NCBI GenBank assembly: GCA_019279435.1
Contig: JAAALK010000086.1
Span: forward strand, 22,055,913-22,119,912
DNA length: 64,000 nucleotides
DNA from: Zizania palustris
Taxonomy: Eukaryota > Streptophyta > Magnoliopsida > Poales > Poaceae
Reading direction: 5' to 3'
Both the position numbers and the translations under genes were made by a program. Under the pieces are notes generated by a model. That model saw only the letters and a list, made by a program, of their open reading frames with translations, was not told the DNA's origin and searched no databases. This document shows, in pieces, positions 1 through 12,500 of this stretch. Position 1 is the stretch's first letter; every line of letters starts with the position of its first letter.

Positions 1-508
1 ACCTTGTTTTATGTTCACAATTTGTCGCTTGTTCCTTTTTGAGTTCGCTGGCTATTCCAATCACCGCAATCCATATTTCTATTCTCGATCGGATAGGGAT
101 GAGATGTGAATGCAGGGTTGGTGATTGTCCTAATTCGTATTCCTATCCCATCCCACGCTTGGATCCCTATATTCCAGCACCTGCTGGAATTGGGAAATTT
201 GAGGATTTGCCACTAAAAAGTTTGCATACTTTGATTATTTGCCACTTGTATGGATGACAAGCGGGACCATCTGAGTGTATGACAGTGGGCCAAAGTGGCA
301 AATAATCAAAGCCCATTTTTAGGAGTGGCAAATCATCAAATATTTCGCTGGAATTTAGGTGAGTTGTCTGTTAATACTAGTGTACTGAAGTGCATTTTTT
401 GCAGTGATATCATTGCTTTAATTTTCACTATCTTTTCTGACTTCTCACGTGTTAGCTTTGCATATGAAGCGCCTGCAAAGTTTCAATACTAATCATATTT
501 CATTGTAG
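1..508 (+). other. partial intron 1 of the UTP10 gene
   Basis: This stretch precedes the first recognisable coding exon and ends in a good acceptor (CATTGTAG, 501-508). No sequence resembling the missing N-terminus of the protein is seen, so the start-codon exon should lie left of the window. Short reading frames here show no recognisable protein. Confidence 0.6.
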
Positions 509-3500
509 GATTGGAGCACCTTGCTGGTGTGGATGAGAGATTCGCGAGGTACAGTAGCACGCTATTCAGCGAGACTAGCCTCGAGGTGAACCGTGAGCAG
601 CTAACTTCGAAAGAGAATGACAAACTGAACAAGTCAATCTCCTCCTACCTTCGCCTTCTTGCTGGCTATTTGCAGTTCCCAGCTGCCCTCAAAACCCTTG
701 AGTACCTTGTCCGCAGATACTTGTATGAACTGAACTGAGCTACTTTCTCATCATTTGCTACTATCTCTAGCTTATTCTGTTGTCCTGGTGAAAATGTTCA
801 TGTAGGGTGCATGTATACAACTTGGACGAGTTGCTGCTATGTGCTTTGCCGTATCATGATACACACGCTTTTGTTCGGATCGTACAGTTGATTAACTTGG
901 GGTGGGTGTGGAAGCTCAACATTTAATTTTAAACTTACTTTTATCCATTTATCTGTTTTATTCACTTATGTTTGCTTGCTGAGTTGTGTATAGGAATAGC
1001 AAATGGGCATTTCTCAATGCTGTGAAGTCCTCTGGTGCACCCCCGCCCAGGAGTGTTATAGTACAGCAGTGCATCCGTGATAAGGCTGTACTGGAGACCC
1101 TTTGCAACTATGTATGTTGGGATTCTATTCTTTTGTGGGTTCTATTGAGGACTGAAGGCTTGCTTTCTGAGCTTTTGTAGTTCATGTTTGTGTTTATTTC
1201 CAGGCCACACCAACAAAGGAAATCCATCACTCGAGGACAGTTGTCTGCTTTTGCACTGCAGTGATCGTGGAGTGCTTGGGGGCTATCCCAAAGCTTGACA
1301 CCGATATAGTGCAGAGGGTGTTGGGGTTTGTGTTTGACTCACTTAATCCTGCAACAAATGGAGACCGAGAGTATAAGGTTGGTTTGGAAAGTGGGTAACT
1401 TAATGCATTATTTTTTCTTCTAAGTTCGAAGCTTGATTTTTATCTATTTATTAATTTTTGAAAAGAGCAGCTGAATTTAATTCTCATGCAGATGCTTTTG
1501 TTGCACACTGCATTACAAGCATCTGCATTATGGACGTTTTATGGTGTTATCTGAATGCACCTTGCTAAAGTAGATTTTTTATTTAACAATCTCTAAGCTA
1601 TATCATGGTAATTATTCCTTTGCATTCAGGCTGGGGCATTGATGATTGTTGGAGTACTGGCAACACGGGCAACACTAGCACCAAAACTTGTTCAGAATTT
1701 GATCTTCTTTGTTGCAAGGTCTGCACAGCATGATGCACTGGACTCGATTGATCTACCATGGCTCCGTGTTACAGTGATGGCTATTATTAGTCTTGTTCAG
1801 GTTTCATCATGTCACCTTTCTTGCCTTAATCACCCTTCAATTGACTAGTGACTACTGAACCATATGTTCATCGTGTTTCATATGCCAACATGAATGCTAA
1901 CTAGAAAGGTTAATATTCATCTATCATTTTTGCAGTCACAGTCGGTGAGTGATTTCCCTAAGAAGCCATTGATTATTCTAAAAGATATCCAGTAAGGCTG
2001 TCATTTGGTTTTGGTTTTGTTTTTGTTTTTGCTATGAGGACATGCTACATATATCTGGTCTCTTGTTTTCTCGTTTTGGTAGCATTAATAATTGGTTATT
2101 TTATGCTAATTTCTTTTCCAGGGATTTTTCTGGCATCCTTTCTGTGTTATCCAGTGAGTTCAGCATTGAAAGGTTTATTAGGGTTTATGTTGAATCATTG
2201 GTTGACTACAGGTGATTTCCTTTGGATTATTTTAATTTTGCAAATTTCTCTCTCATCTTTACATCACATTAGTTTATGACTGTACAACATGCCAACAGTT
2301 CTTCTGACGATTCGTGCCACAAACACTTGATTGAAATTGTTGAGAGACTACCTATAGAGAAGTTTGTTGAAAGGATCGTGTGCAAGGTTCTTCAAAATTG
2401 CATCAAAGCACCACGGGCCACCGAAAACCTAGATATAAACCGCACAGGTGGTTATTATATCTGCTTCATTCTGTCTTAAATTGATCAAGTGATTTTTGAT
2501 GTCCTCTTTTGCAAACACTGATGCCCATCACATGGAATGTTTTTTATGTAGTATCTCATTAGTAAAAGATCATATAGGAGAAAATTTTATCCTCATTTCC
2601 ACTGATATATTATTATTCCTCAGGCATATGGGCAAGGGAAACATTGAATGCAATTGAAAAAAAATATTCAAAGGAGCTACGTGATGCTATCCATAAATTT
2701 CTCGAGGTACAATTTTACAAGCTGGCAAACTTGTCACCTATATGTGACCTATTGTTTATTATTTGTTATCCTCTATCTTTTCTGGTTTTCACTTTCTTTT
2801 TGGAACTTCTGATGTTGATTCAAAACATAAATTCGTCAGAACTCTGAAGTTAATACATTGGGAGGGGATTCTGCTTCTGATATTCTGGGCCTTGTGTTCA
2901 ACGAAAGCAAGGGCATGGCAACTGAAATATCTGATTCTAACATTTGGTTCAGTCTGGACCACCCAAAGGCATGTTCTGATATGAAGTTAATTTGATGTCA
3001 TTTATCTTTAATTGAAACTTCTAATTTACATCTATGTTCTAGTATATTGCCGCTATTCCTCATGATTCGTGAATGATGACTAATTTACTAGTCATTTGAC
3101 CAAGCTAGTTTTCCATGTTCTATGTTCTGGTCTTTGCTACGTGCCAACCAGTTTTATTCATGATGCAGGCCGATGTCCGCCAATCTGCCCTCTCCAAAGT
3201 TGCTACATCTAACATCTTTAAGAGCCATAATCTAAACCCACAGGTAATTATCTGCACTGTTGTCTGGACATATGTCCATCTAGCGTATGTTCATTCTTGT
3301 GCTTAGAGCTTTCTTTGTTCAAATATTGACCTGCTGGCTCATGTTGTTTTCACTGTGTTATTGCAGAAATTGATCAACATGCAAGATGCAATATTGCGCA
3401 ATTTGTATGATGATGATCTAAGTGTTGTTCAAGCTGCCTTATCCATAGAAGGACTAGCTTCTGTTGCCAATCCTGTTAGCCTTATTAAAGTGTATGGGGA

Positions 3501-6500
3501 TCTGCTAAACAAATGTGTCAGCATCATTCACAAAGGTGTGTAATGTTCATTGGGTGTCTGATTGACCATTTGTTGGCCCCTTGTTTAGCTACTTTTAAGA
3601 TTTGATGTGAAAGTCTGCAGGAATTTCATGTTCTCAAACGAGGCTGTAGCCAGTGCGGTCTACTTTTCACATAAACACTGCAATGGCTCTAGATCATTCC
3701 TGTATGTCTTTAAGATGTTGGACTTGTCGAGGAGATCAATGGCCTGTTTGGCTAGGCTCTAGCTCCTGGATACTTGATTCCTTTTCCGGTGGAGCTGGAA
3801 CCAAACCAAACTCTACTAGATTCTTAATTTTTTACTAGCGGAGCTGATGGATCCGCTCCAAAAAAACACATAGAAAAGGTGGAGCTATATTTCGCCATTT
3901 CCACAACTCTAGATCCATATCAGATTTGGAGCTCTACCAAACAGGCCTCAAACATTAAAAAAAGGGACAATGCTTTTTTTTTTGGGGGGGGGATGTTTTA
4001 TTCTCCACACTGACATATAAAAGCAAAATAAAATATAGTATGGGAACCGGTGTTGGTGTGAACCCCCTGTTTTAAAAGGAAATTTGGTGTAACATGAAAT
4101 GTCCAATACCGTGTCACCTTAAATTAAAATCTATTTATACCATATGGAAAAATAGTTATCACATTCTTCACAGGTATTGCCTTTTTTCCTTTTGCTAACC
4201 ATACATGTCTGTTTTTGTTACTCTAGGAGGTTCAAAAGCATCAAAAGCTTGTGACGTTGCTGTTTCATGCTTGGAAAAGATGATTACGGAGTGTCAGTTG
4301 CATTACATTGAACATGCAAAAGACATTGCTGCAGTAGTATTTCACCTCCTCATTCTTAACCCGAAGGTTAACTAGCTATCTTCTATCATTACCTTTCTTT
4401 TTGTAAAAAAAAATATATTCCTGCACCCTTTCTCATTTTCAATGTTGAAATGGAAATGCAGACTGTCAGGGTAAACTTGAAGGCCCTAGAACTAGCTAAG
4501 AGTATACAATGGGAATTCTATACGAGTAGTTCACTTGTACACAATGAGTTCACAACTGATAAAATGAAGGTGAAGTTTCTTTCTGGCAAGGCAGCTTGCT
4601 CCCTAGACATCTGTCCTTCTATGTTGATTGTTGGTGTGTGCCTATTAAATGAACACACATGCATTTCAGTTTCTCTGTACATCATTGATTATTTGATTCG
4701 TGTTTGTTGTATCCATATCATGAATGCTTGTAGGCATTTGGCTATATTTGTGACAATAATTACTTTATCAATGGAAAATTCTTGTTTCCATATCTGCTGC
4801 TTTTAAAACATGTGACTTTATTATGAAGAAAAAACATGGCTTCATTATGTTATCGCAGAACATCAGTTCGGAGTCTGTAGCTTCCATCAACATGAAGAAT
4901 ATCAAAGCATTTGCTGAAACTTTCCTAGCAAATCCAAATAAGTATGTGGAGTGGTTGACTGATGCTGGAAAAAGAAGTACATTTGGTAGAACTTTGTTTC
5001 TACTCATAATATTGCAAGCATTGCTTGTTCCTGCTGAAGGTATCCCCATCCTTGCATATACAATTATGCTCTACCATTCCTATTAGCCTTTTGATAGTTG
5101 CAATAACAAGTCCCTTCCGCTGAGGATGTTCTTATTTTTGGATGGCTTAGTCTCTTGAAGTCCTAACAGATATGAATTATGATGACTTGCTCCTGCAGCT
5201 ACTGTCTGAATCTATCTTCCTCTTAGGATGTGGGAGTTCAAAAGACCACTCAATTATCATTAGTGTACTGCTAATCCAAAAACTATTTCCTATCTGTCGG
5301 ACTTAAGCTATGCTAGCAAGGTAGGAATTAATAATTTATTTCTTTTGGGCAGTTTTGGACATGCAAATGACCATGTGCCAAGTTTGTCTGCCAGCTCTGA
5401 AGAATGAATGGTGTCACATAAAGCCCAAAGATGGCTGTGTTGGTGATGAGGTACTTCTGATTTATTTTACTACTATGTTGCAATATTGGAAGATTGCCCC
5501 AAATATGTAGTCATAAAACGTTTGTGTTTGCTTATGCAGATCAGCATTGACAATCTTGAGAAGTGCACTGCAGAACTGGTGAAGCATGTTTTTAATAACG
5601 ACACAGACGCGTTGAATGCCAGGATACTAGTATGCTTATTTTGGGGTCTGCTAAAAGTGCAGTCATCCTATATTAAGCAGAGTTCTATGGTATGCAGCTG
5701 CTAACTAATAAATCTCCATCTTTTTTCTTTTGATATCTGATTATCTCAAGTTCTATCGTCAATCAATTGTATTCGCAGGTCGATTGTGGTGGAATTGGAA
5801 GTGCAATACTTGATGATTTGTTTCTCTTCTTCATTGCATCACCTAGCAAAAACATCTTCCAAAAGCATCTACAGTATCTAATGATCAACTGCACCAGGGC
5901 ACGTTTTCAGTTTGTCTCAAAATACTTCATGGATGAAGGTTTGATATGATTATTCTGTCTTAGCTATAGTCATCTTGTTACTGTACCAGAGCTGATTGAT
6001 ACACGTAAAATTTCAACAGTATCTTATGATTTCTGACGTCATGTTTTTGTCTGACCGTTGTCTTTGCCTTCTCTTTGATTTGTCTATCTTCTACCTCATT
6101 TTATAACCACTCCACTTCATTTTGTCCTTAATATGTGATGCTGTTATCTGTTAACTAGTCCATTCATGTCTACCAACCAGCTATCATGTTGTTTGATTGC
6201 TCTTCTTTTCTTTTTGTTCACCTCATTATTGCTTCAAACGGTTCCTCACTTTTCTGGGCTTTAATGTAGCTTTTCCATCTGGAGTTCAAGTGGATAGTCT
6301 TCTTGTGCTTGCCTGCATTTGTTCTGTATGTGCTTTATCTGAAAATAGTAGTTTGGATGAAAGCTTCTGTATGCAGCTTCTGCTTGGCTTTCCTTGTGTT
6401 ATGCTCCCACTTGCTCATGAAAACAAGGTACGACTAATGCTCTGTAAAATATGTCATTGCTGCAGCGACTATGAGCTATATCTTCTTTGTGCTATCTGTA

Positions 6501-9500
6501 CTTCTTGTTAGTGTACCGAACATGTTTATTTTTCGTATCTTTTAGGATATAAGGTCCGCTGCTCTCAAATGCATTGAGGGGCTATCTTGGTGTGGCAGCG
6601 GTTGAGCACATCACTTTCAAGAAACGGTCTGATCACCTTCTTCCTTGTCATATTTATTATCAACTTGTGGGATTTGACATCAATCTTTGTTACCTGTAAT
6701 TAACATATCAACAGGAAGCAACATCAAATTGCCTAAATGCATGCTGTCCCCAACGTTCGGTGTTTTCCTTGGGTCACTGGTTAACCAAAAGACCATGATA
6801 TCTTCAGACGCAAGATTTCTACCCGCCTATGTTTCGTCAATGTTGAGCCCAAGCCAAGATTTGATGGTTCCCGAAGATCTCCATGAGAGGTTATCCTGGT
6901 TCCTTTCTGACTTTCTGTTTCATTTGTCTCTTACTTTATTGAACGGACCTAATGTTGTTCCACTTTAAAATTTGGACTCTGATTAAGTGTTTTCCTTTTA
7001 ACCTTGTCAAGCCCATGACATTCCTTCAATTAGCTTTGGCCACTTATGCTCTTGAAAACAATTTGAGAGGAAGTAAGTAACACCAGCTAGCTTGGAGTAC
7101 AAGGGGTTGTTTAAGTGGTGAAAATGGGTAGGTCTGGCATGCTAGCTTGTCAAATCAAATCCACCTATGGCAATACAAGAGAGAGATCTTTTTGGAAGGA
7201 AATAAAACATTAGAAATATATTTGTATATTTATTAAATAGTAGTGTGCTTGCATGTTCAATTGATACTTTTATTTTTGAAATACCTAACTATATCTGTGT
7301 ATGACTGTATGTTACACTTTTCTTGGATGTCATAATCCCCTACCCTCCTTACATGTGCAGTCATAATTATTCTGTTTGCTTCTGAAGTAGATGCATTTTG
7401 CGTACGAAGCAGAAGCACATCTCTGCTTAACCAAGCAAGTTGTGAATGTTGGTAACATGGTTTGTTTTTGAGATCAGTCTGCCAAGTGTCAAAATATTTT
7501 CTCACATTTTGCTCATGCTGTCCCTACCATTAATTTGATGAATTATCAATTTACCGGATCCCAGTTTTTTAATTGTTGTTTTGTCTGTGCCTTCGTGGGA
7601 GGGTAAGCTAACTCTTGGGTATATTGCAGATTTGACCAGCAAACAAAGATGATATTCTTCACTTCATCTTGCGCTCTGGTATGGAGCTCACTTCTTATGG
7701 AAAGGTCAGTTGTTCTGCAATGTTTAATTATGTTAACACAGGTTGATATACATTATATCCAAGTAGAGATCCAAAGTGATTTTGGTTTGAATGTCAGTTG
7801 ATCTTTTCTTAAATACATTATACATGTATTGCAGTTCATGGTTTTATCAGTCCTGAAAGGAGTAGGAAGCATCTTATTAGATGTAGAAGATGTGAAGTCT
7901 TTATTCATTGATCTTTTGGATCGTCGCAATCAGTATCAGAGTAGGCATGATTTTAGGCAGAAGATACTATCCACTCATGAAGTACAAATCTTGTGCTTGC
8001 TTTTGGAGGTAAGTGCATTACCATGTGTGGCCTATTGGCTGTGCCATTTTGCATTTCTCAGCCATCCAGTAACATAACCATTTAGCACCGTACATCTTTG
8101 TTGCTGATGTATTGAATTACTATTATTATGTAGGTTTTGTTCTCAGTTCCAGACTGTGCAAATATTAGTTCTGAAACATCTGAAGCTCTGTTGAAAGCTT
8201 TAAGGGTGAGAAAAACCATCAATTCTGTACAAACCTAAGTTTATCTACTGGGATTAGGTCTGAAAGTATGAACTGCAGATTGATGGTTTGTATCAAGAAG
8301 ACCCTGTTGTTGTGATGCCATGTGTAACTGCCCTGCAAGCTCTTCAACCAGTATTCTTTGATGTTTTGAAGATTCATACTAAGGTTATTTTTTTGCTTTA
8401 TAATACTTGATATTGCATAGGTATCTTTCATTTAAAACAAAAGCATGTATTGAACTTAAATTTTGCATAAGATGTATTTCAGCAGAGATGTATGGACTAC
8501 TGTGCCTAATCACTACATCAAATTGTTTGTATTTTGTAGTGATGCTATCATCATCTTATGGAATATGAATGTTCTGATGTCACTTGCCAGTATCTAATAT
8601 TCTAATCATCATGCTGACCTGAGTTATCAACATTTTAATTATCTTAATTGATGCTATCCCTGATTTAGCTCTTAATGTCATTAGCAGACTGGAAAATTTT
8701 GTTTTCTCATCACTAGCTGTATCATAGAGCATCCTTAATTAGTTGGGTTATCTGTTTTGACATGCATTTCATCTTAAAAAATATATATATTTTACATATG
8801 TTTGATCAAGCGATGTTATTTTGTAAATTTGCAGGAAAATGTATTTGCGAGCCTTATCTCTATGTTTCGAACTGAAAATACTGAAATTCGAAATGCAGCA
8901 CGGGATGCTCTACTGCGAATTAATGTTTGTATTTTTTATCATATATTCCAATTTATTTACCTTTTTCCTGTTTGGCAAAATAGTGTGCTACAGAAGTCCA
9001 ATGGTATTTATTGCCTTTGCTATAGTTTTAATTGAGGACACCCTCAGCAACTCTTCAGGTTGCATTTTCTTCTGTATAAATTTCTGCCCCATTTTCTTCC
9101 AGACTTGATTTTATTTCTGTATTTTTGGCATTAACGCGAAGATGTACTCCCCTGCAAGTCAATTTTAAATCCAGTAATGCCATTTATTCAGTAATGCCAT
9201 TTATTCAGTGGGCAAACTGGCAGTCATTACCAATGTACATAGTACACATAAAAGTATAAAACGCATGCTCTACTTCCTCTGGTCATGAAACTGTTGTTTT
9301 GGACACAGTAAAATTTAAAAATGTTAGCATCAATACCTTTTAAAATGGTAAGATTGGATACATCATATTATATTGGTAGATTGTCTTCAAAACACCATAA
9401 TATTACCGTTTTTTTTGCAAACATATTGCAATGTAAATTATTCATCAAAGTTGTATTTTGGAGACTGCTCATGTCCAAAACGACATGCTTTCATGACCAG

Positions 9501-12500
9501 CTGGTGTCACGGGTACAGGGATTCCACGGAACTAGTCTTCTTTATTAATAGGAAAATGAAGTAGATGGTTGAGGGCTTGACCCTTGTCGGCGTGGCGGAG
9601 CCGTATCGGCTTGATACACCAATGAGGCAGGGGATACAGGCAGACAAAGCCTAAACGAATTCTCGACAAGACCTCTAGTGCATCAACCCTGCTTATATAG
9701 GCATAAGGTTGATCTAATCTAACAACTTTATTATGATTCTAACAACCTTAACCTTAACCTCCTAGGACTCCTTTAATCTAACAACAAAACAGATTGGACT
9801 CTTAACTAATCTGATCTCTAATTAACCCTTGCGGACTGGATTCCTAACCAAAATCTGATCTTTAATTATTTATATGCTATAGTACTGTTTACGACAGACC
9901 ATGACATCTCTTCCCTCCTTGAAAACCAGCTCGTCCTCAAGCTGTACCGTCGGGAACTCCCATTGCTGTCGCCGGTCGAAAACCGTCGTCGGCAGCGCCC
10001 AACTGCTCGCTGATCTGCACTGCAGGGGAGTAGCGATGGCCTTCGAAGCTCCGTTGGTGTCGTCGACCGAGCCATCGAGAGTACCCCCGACGATCGCTTG
10101 ACCTGGCTTTGCCAAGTCTGCCCGTGTCACTGTCGGGCGGCTCTGGCCGCCTCCTAGATCCACTGTGCCTTGGGCGACCACTTGTTTTGGTTGCTCACGC
10201 CCTTGAGGACACTACCTCCGCTGTTGCGTTCCAGCCGCTCGCGGCTTGGCCACCACTGCCGCATGCATTGTGGCTGTCCACGTCGCTGGCGCTCGTGTCG
10301 CCAATCGCGTCGAGGACGCTGCCTCCACGCTCGCTCGAGCCATTGCCAGCCACGGAAACCAACCAAATTGCCCGATTTGTCGCCGGGGCCCTCTCGATCT
10401 AAGGCTGCATGAGCTTCTCCCATCAGGGCTATCTCCACTGAGGGCGGATGCGTCATATCCGAGGCCTCCCCCGTTGAGGGTGTCGTCGATGGTGTTGTTG
10501 GAGTCGACGTCCCTTGCTTGGCCATGGTGTTGGTGCCCCCCTCCTTGGTGGCGCTGAGGTGGATCCACGTGATCAGCGACAACTTGGGGATGTTGTTGGC
10601 CAGGATTCTGGACGGGCACCTCCAACGCGGCTACCCTCTCCTCCAAGGGTTGGATTGGCTGCAACTTCCCTTCAATCGCGTCAGCCCGCTCTTGGTCTGC
10701 TCCTAGCGTGCCTTGTGCCGCCTCTATGCGGCTGATTGTGACGATACATGCCTATTGTTGTTGCTTGATGTCGTTGAGTTTTTCGACATGGAGCTCACCA
10801 ACTCCTCCAAGCGATCCATATGTTAGTCGATGTCGTCGTCGGTGAGGTTGGCGTCCTTCCTTGAACCCGCGCCAGCTGAAGGCATGGTGGACGAACCTGA
10901 GCGCTCTGAAACCAATTTGTCACGGGTACATGGATTCCACAGAACTAGTCTTCTTTATTGATAGGAAAACGAAGTAGATGGTCGAGGGCCTAGACCTCGT
11001 CGGTGCGGCGGAGCCGTAATGGCCTGATGCACCAACGAGGCTGGGGATACAGGGATGCAAAGCCTAAACTGAATTCTCGACGAGACCTCTAGTGCATCAG
11101 TCCTTTTTATATAGGCACAGGGTTGATCTAATCTAACAACTTTATTCTGATTCTAACAATCTTAACTAATCTGATCTCTAATTAACCCTTGCGGACTAGA
11201 CTCCTAACCAAAATCTGATCTTTAATTATGTATCTACTACAGTACCGCCGGCACTGTTCACGTGAACAGTACTGCGCGGTACTGTTCACGGCAGACCATG
11301 ACAGCTGGACTGCTGGAGTATCCGTAAATTTGTACTCCAAATGAATGGGTTGTTTTACGGTTTACTAATGGCAAAAAACCCAGAGAAAATAATAATAAAA
11401 AAGGTACAAGGAGGTAGCATTTTCCCTAAGCTTGTACATGTGTTGACATATAGGTGTGGATATTCATACCATTTTTGTAAATGGTTCGTTCCTTACCTAT
11501 TTCTACTTATGGCAGGTTCATGCCTCCACAGCTGTGAAATTTATCGAATTGATTGTAGCGCAAGGTGATAAAAAAATGGATTCAAAAGAATAAAGAGAAA
11601 GGGGGATCTGAATCGCGACATCTTCCACAATTTGGATGATTTTTTTGGAGCAAAACCTATAGCTTCTGTTCTTTTGTCTCTTTTAGATATTTTATTTCTT
11701 AAGAAGGATGTGATTCAAAGGTCTGGCACTACAAAATCTTCTTGTTTGGGGGTTAATTCATATATTTTATATTTTTGATATGCTTTCATCTTCAATGCAG
11801 GCAATGCTTAGTACAACCACTTTTCAAGATATTACCGAAACTTCTTTGTGAACAATGGATTGGAGGGATTGTTTACCAGTATAGCATAGGCGATGATGCC
11901 TCTTCTGTAACTCCTGATGTCACCAATTTCATGAAAGAAGCCCAGCAGTTGGTACTAATGATTCTCAGAGATATTACGGATACACTGCAATCTGGACACA
12001 AAGTACTTCACTGCACTCATATCACTAGCATTTTCAAGGGAAAAAATCAATTCAATATCTTCTATTTGTGGTTTTGATTTTCATGGGTTATATGGTGTTT
12101 GTGCAGGATGTACTGTTCAACTGTGGAAATGTAAATCTCCTTATCAATTGCATACGATCTGCTAAGGATCTAGGAACTCGTAATCACGGGTTTTCTCTGA
12201 TTGCTTCTTTAGCAAGGGCTTTCCCACAACTTATTACTGAAAGTATTGAGGATTTATTTGTCGCTATTGGGGATACCATAAAACAGGTTTGTGCAATTTG
12301 TTTACTTGATCCTAGTGCAGTTTGGTACTTTGCTGACTATAGAGTATAGACTGTTTCAGGAACACCTTTTTTATTTTTTTGAGTGTTTCTGTATTGTTAT
12401 TTAGTCAGATTTGTATTTTGATGTCCACAACAATTGACAAATTCACCGCATGCTGTTTTGTTTGTTCATAACATCTTTCGTCTTGTTTGGTTCTTTGTAT

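Larger units (their letters stand above)
9505..11303 (-). mobile_element. small non-autonomous LTR retrotransposon in UTP10 intron 26
   Basis: Two directly repeated LTRs that start TG and end CA bound a 1.0-kb internal region. The target duplication GCTGG is present at 9500-9504 and 11304-11308. On the minus strand the order is LTR, primer-binding site (TTGGTTTCAGAGC, one mismatch to the usual tRNA-iMet site), internal region, purine tract GGAGGGAAGAGA, LTR. A TATATAAG promoter-type motif in each LTR (about 9692 and 11105) agrees with minus orientation. The internal region is GC-rich, with broken frames on both strands and no recognisable gag or pol, so it would depend on another element's proteins. 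The LTRs differ by several indels, so the insertion is not recent. Confidence 0.88.
9271..11320. mobile_element. Stowaway-like MITE in UTP10 intron 26, split by an LTR element
   Basis: The left end (TACTTCCTCTGGTCATGAAA, from 9271) is the reverse complement of the right end when the inserted LTR element is ignored (TTTCATGACCAGCTGG then ACTGCTGGAGTA, ending 11320). A second inverted match, TGTTTTGGACA near 9293 and TGTCCAAAACG near 9473, lies further in. A TA dinucleotide borders both ends, as in Stowaway/Tc1-mariner MITEs. Without the nested insertion it would be about 245 bp. Confidence 0.7.

Noticed and set aside
9866..10735. Overlapping frames in the interior of the intron 26 LTR element as a host gene
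   Set aside because: Frames overlap on both strands, none carries a recognisable domain, and the LTR borders and target duplication show it is a mobile element interior.
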